Assembly: GCF_009741445.1 (NCBI RefSeq)
Contig: NZ_CP046507.1
Location: 3,224,001-3,288,000 of the forward strand
Length of the DNA: 64,000 nucleotides
Origin: Mycobacterium avium subsp. avium
GTDB taxonomy: Bacteria > Actinomycetota > Actinomycetes > Mycobacteriales > Mycobacteriaceae
Direction of reading: 5' to 3'
Below the pieces are notes generated by a model that did not search any database, was not told where the DNA came from, and was given only the letters and a program-made list of their open reading frames with translations. Below are positions 62,468 through 64,000 of the stretch, in pieces (within the stretch, counting starts at the first letter, position 1; every line of letters starts with the position of its first letter). Made by a program: the position numbers and the translations under genes.

Positions 62468-63154
62468 TCAGCGCACGGGCAACGGCGGTTGCGACTGGGT
62501 CGCCGAGGCCAACGTACGGAACTGCTCGGCGTTTCCGGCGCCGGTGATCGCGATCTGGGTGGCGCCGCCCGCGCCGGTCAGCCGGGTCGTCCACACCGGC
62601 TCGGCGTCCGCGCCGCTTTGACCGGAACCCTGATAGATGACCCAGCTGGTTCCGGCGACGTCGACCGTTCCGGTCGGGTAGGCCGACGGATGAATCGAGT
62701 TGATCAGCTTGTCCTCGTCGGCGTTGCTCTGCGTCAGGCTCAGATACATCCCGGTCGGGCTGATGTAGCCGACCACCGAGGTGGGGGCATTGAGCCGTTG
62801 ACCGGTCGACGGGTCGGTCCGGCCGTTCTGGATGCCGCCGCGGTGGCCGGAGTTGGCCTGCCAGCCGGCCGGCAGCGCCGGTTGGCGGACGGGGAAGCCC
62901 AGCGTCGCGGCGTCCGCCCGCAGGGCCGCCGCGGCGTCGTAGGACGGGATGGGCCCCGGTCTGTTGTGCAGCTGCAACGAACACATGCCCAGCAGCCCGG
63001 CCAGCACGACACACCCGATCACCAGCGGTATCAGCGACCAGAACATGTCGCGGCCGTCCTGCAGCAGCCGCGGTTTCTCCGGCCTGGGAACGGGCCCGGC
63101 CGCCGCGGCAGACTCGCCTGGCGAGCTGGCATTCAGCGACGGCTGCTCGGTCAT
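62468..63154 (-). CDS. DUF4245 membrane-anchored protein (Rv1100-like)
   Basis: A 228-residue protein: a short Pro-rich cytosolic N terminus, one membrane helix ([20 protein letters not shown]) and an extracytoplasmic domain with [18 protein letters not shown] and [12 protein letters not shown], typical of DUF4245. Function unknown. It is divergent from glpX with about 55 bp between starts, as in M. tuberculosis. Confidence 0.9.
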   Translation of the reverse strand: MTEQPSLNASSPGESAAAAGPVPRPEKPRLLQDGRDMFWSLIPLVIGCVVLAGLLGMCSLQLHNRPGPIPSYDAAAALRADAATLGFPVRQPALPAGWQANSGHRGGIQNGRTDPSTGQRLNAPTSVVGYISPTGMYLSLTQSNADEDKLINSIHPSAYPTGTVDVAGTSWVIYQGSGQSGADAEPVWTTRLTGAGGATQIAITGAGNAEQFRTLASATQSQPPLPVR

Positions 63155-63209
63155 CCTCCAAGTATCCCAGTTCTCGCGGACCGATCCGCTTCTGGGACAA
63201 TCAGCAACC

Positions 63210-64000
63210 ATGACAGTTGAGGGCGACCGCTCGTCCGCCGCCGCCGGCCGGCCCCCGGCGCAGGGCCGGCCGCGCGGCGAGGCACCAGACCGCAACCTGG
63301 CGTTGGAACTGGTCCGCGTCACCGAGGCCGGCGCCATGGCCGCCGGCCGCTGGGTCGGCCGCGGCGACAAAGAGGGCGGTGACGGGGCGGCGGTCGACGC
63401 GATGCGTGAGCTGGTCAACACGGTGTCGATGCGCGGTGTGGTGGTCATCGGCGAGGGCGAGAAGGACCACGCGCCGATGCTCTACAACGGCGAGGAGGTC
63501 GGCAACGGCGACGGCCCGGAGTGCGACTTCGCCGTCGACCCGATCGACGGCACCACGCTGATGAGCAAGGGCATGCCCAACGCCATCTCGGTGCTGGCGG
63601 TGGCCGACCGCGGCGCCATGTTCGACCCGTCGGCGGTGTTCTACATGAACAAGATCGCCGTCGGGCCCGAGGCCGCGCACGTGCTCGACATCACCGCGCC
63701 GATCGCCGAGAACATCAAGGCCGTCGCCAAGGTCAAGGCCCTGTCGGTGCGCGACATGACCGTGTGCATCCTGGACCGGCCGCGGCACGCGAAGCTCATC
63801 GACGAGGTCCGCGAGACCGGGGCCCGGATCCGGCTGATCACCGACGGCGACGTGGCCGGCGCGATCTCGGCCTGCCGCCCGCACTCCGGCACCGACATGC
63901 TGGCCGGCATCGGCGGCACCCCGGAGGGCATCATCGCCGCCGCCGCCATCCGCTGCATGGGCGGCGCCATCCAGGCGCAGCTGGCCCCCCGCGACGACGA
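63210..64000 (+). CDS. glpX: Class II fructose-1,6-bisphosphatase, 3' truncated by window end
   Basis: At least 263 residues of GlpX, the main gluconeogenic phosphatase of mycobacteria. Metal and substrate residues are seen in [35 protein letters not shown] and [10 protein letters not shown], then [20 protein letters not shown]. The gene runs off the right edge; the full family length is about 330-360 residues. Start ATG 63210; an N-terminal Ala/Pro/Arg-rich extension of about 25 residues precedes the catalytic domain. Confidence 0.95.
   Translation, partial: MTVEGDRSSAAAGRPPAQGRPRGEAPDRNLALELVRVTEAGAMAAGRWVGRGDKEGGDGAAVDAMRELVNTVSMRGVVVIGEGEKDHAPMLYNGEEVGNGDGPECDFAVDPIDGTTLMSKGMPNAISVLAVADRGAMFDPSAVFYMNKIAVGPEAAHVLDITAPIAENIKAVAKVKALSVRDMTVCILDRPRHAKLIDEVRETGARIRLITDGDVAGAISACRPHSGTDMLAGIGGTPEGIIAAAAIRCMGGAIQAQLAPRDD

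Overview
The window is GC-rich, coding-dense DNA from a slow-growing Mycobacterium. Most of it is collinear, in inverted orientation, with the M. tuberculosis Rv1155 to Rv1099c interval: an Rv1155-type protein, GntR, sirtuin, mmpL13, mcr, echA10, metE behind a cobalamin riboswitch, ppdK, ephC, bpoB, gnd2, zwf1, vapBC, ychF, ispH, xseA/xseB, a 3beta-HSD and glpX. The extra genes suggest a Mycobacterium avium complex-like species; that assignment is from memory and was not tested. I saw no tRNA, rRNA, CRISPR array, IS element or PE/PPE gene.

Layout. 0-3 kb: small redox protein, DUF1697, GntR regulator, class III sirtuin, methyltransferase. 3-9 kb: mmpL13 (one ORF with a probable 3' frameshift), a 48-residue small ORF closed by a strong hairpin, an SDR plus alpha-methylacyl-CoA racemase, and EchA10. 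8.8-13.6 kb: CPBP protease and an NmrA-like protein, divergent from an operon of type III polyketide synthase, ICMT-like methyltransferase and FAD monooxygenase (srsABC-like, phenolic lipid/quinone type), with four tandem 24-bp repeats between them.

13.6-30.9 kb is the most distinctive part, a lipid or steroid-like catabolic island. It holds enoyl-CoA hydratase + thiolase; an operon of binding-fold protein, AveC-family membrane protein, SDR, P450 and aldehyde dehydrogenase; a VWA + CbbQ/NorQ-type AAA+ pair; two paired acyl-CoA dehydrogenases + nitroreductase-like protein; a regulator with two TetR domains (Mce3R-like architecture); and two more SDR-fold enzymes. A recurring element CCAA-N4-TTG(G/T) lies upstream of the binding-protein operon, the VWA operon (divergent from the dehydrogenases), the regulator itself, the following SDR, the thiolase operon and, more distantly, the SDR at 5.9 kb. 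This looks like one regulon.

31-46.9 kb is core metabolism: B12-independent methionine synthase, a membrane protein with a KstR-type palindrome, DoxX, truncated PPDK, WS/DGAT-like acyltransferase, frameshifted ephC, bpoB, 6-phosphogluconate and glucose-6-phosphate dehydrogenases, and an intact adenylate cyclase. 47-53 kb is an accessory patch with lower-GC pockets: NlpC/P60-like protein with a proline-rich tail, coiled-coil and secreted small proteins, TetR/SDR divergon, Ddn-family reductase, VapBC and a membrane-anchored HNH nuclease. 53-64 kb returns to conserved genes, with a KstR-type operator directly before the 3beta-HSD gene, and ends inside glpX.
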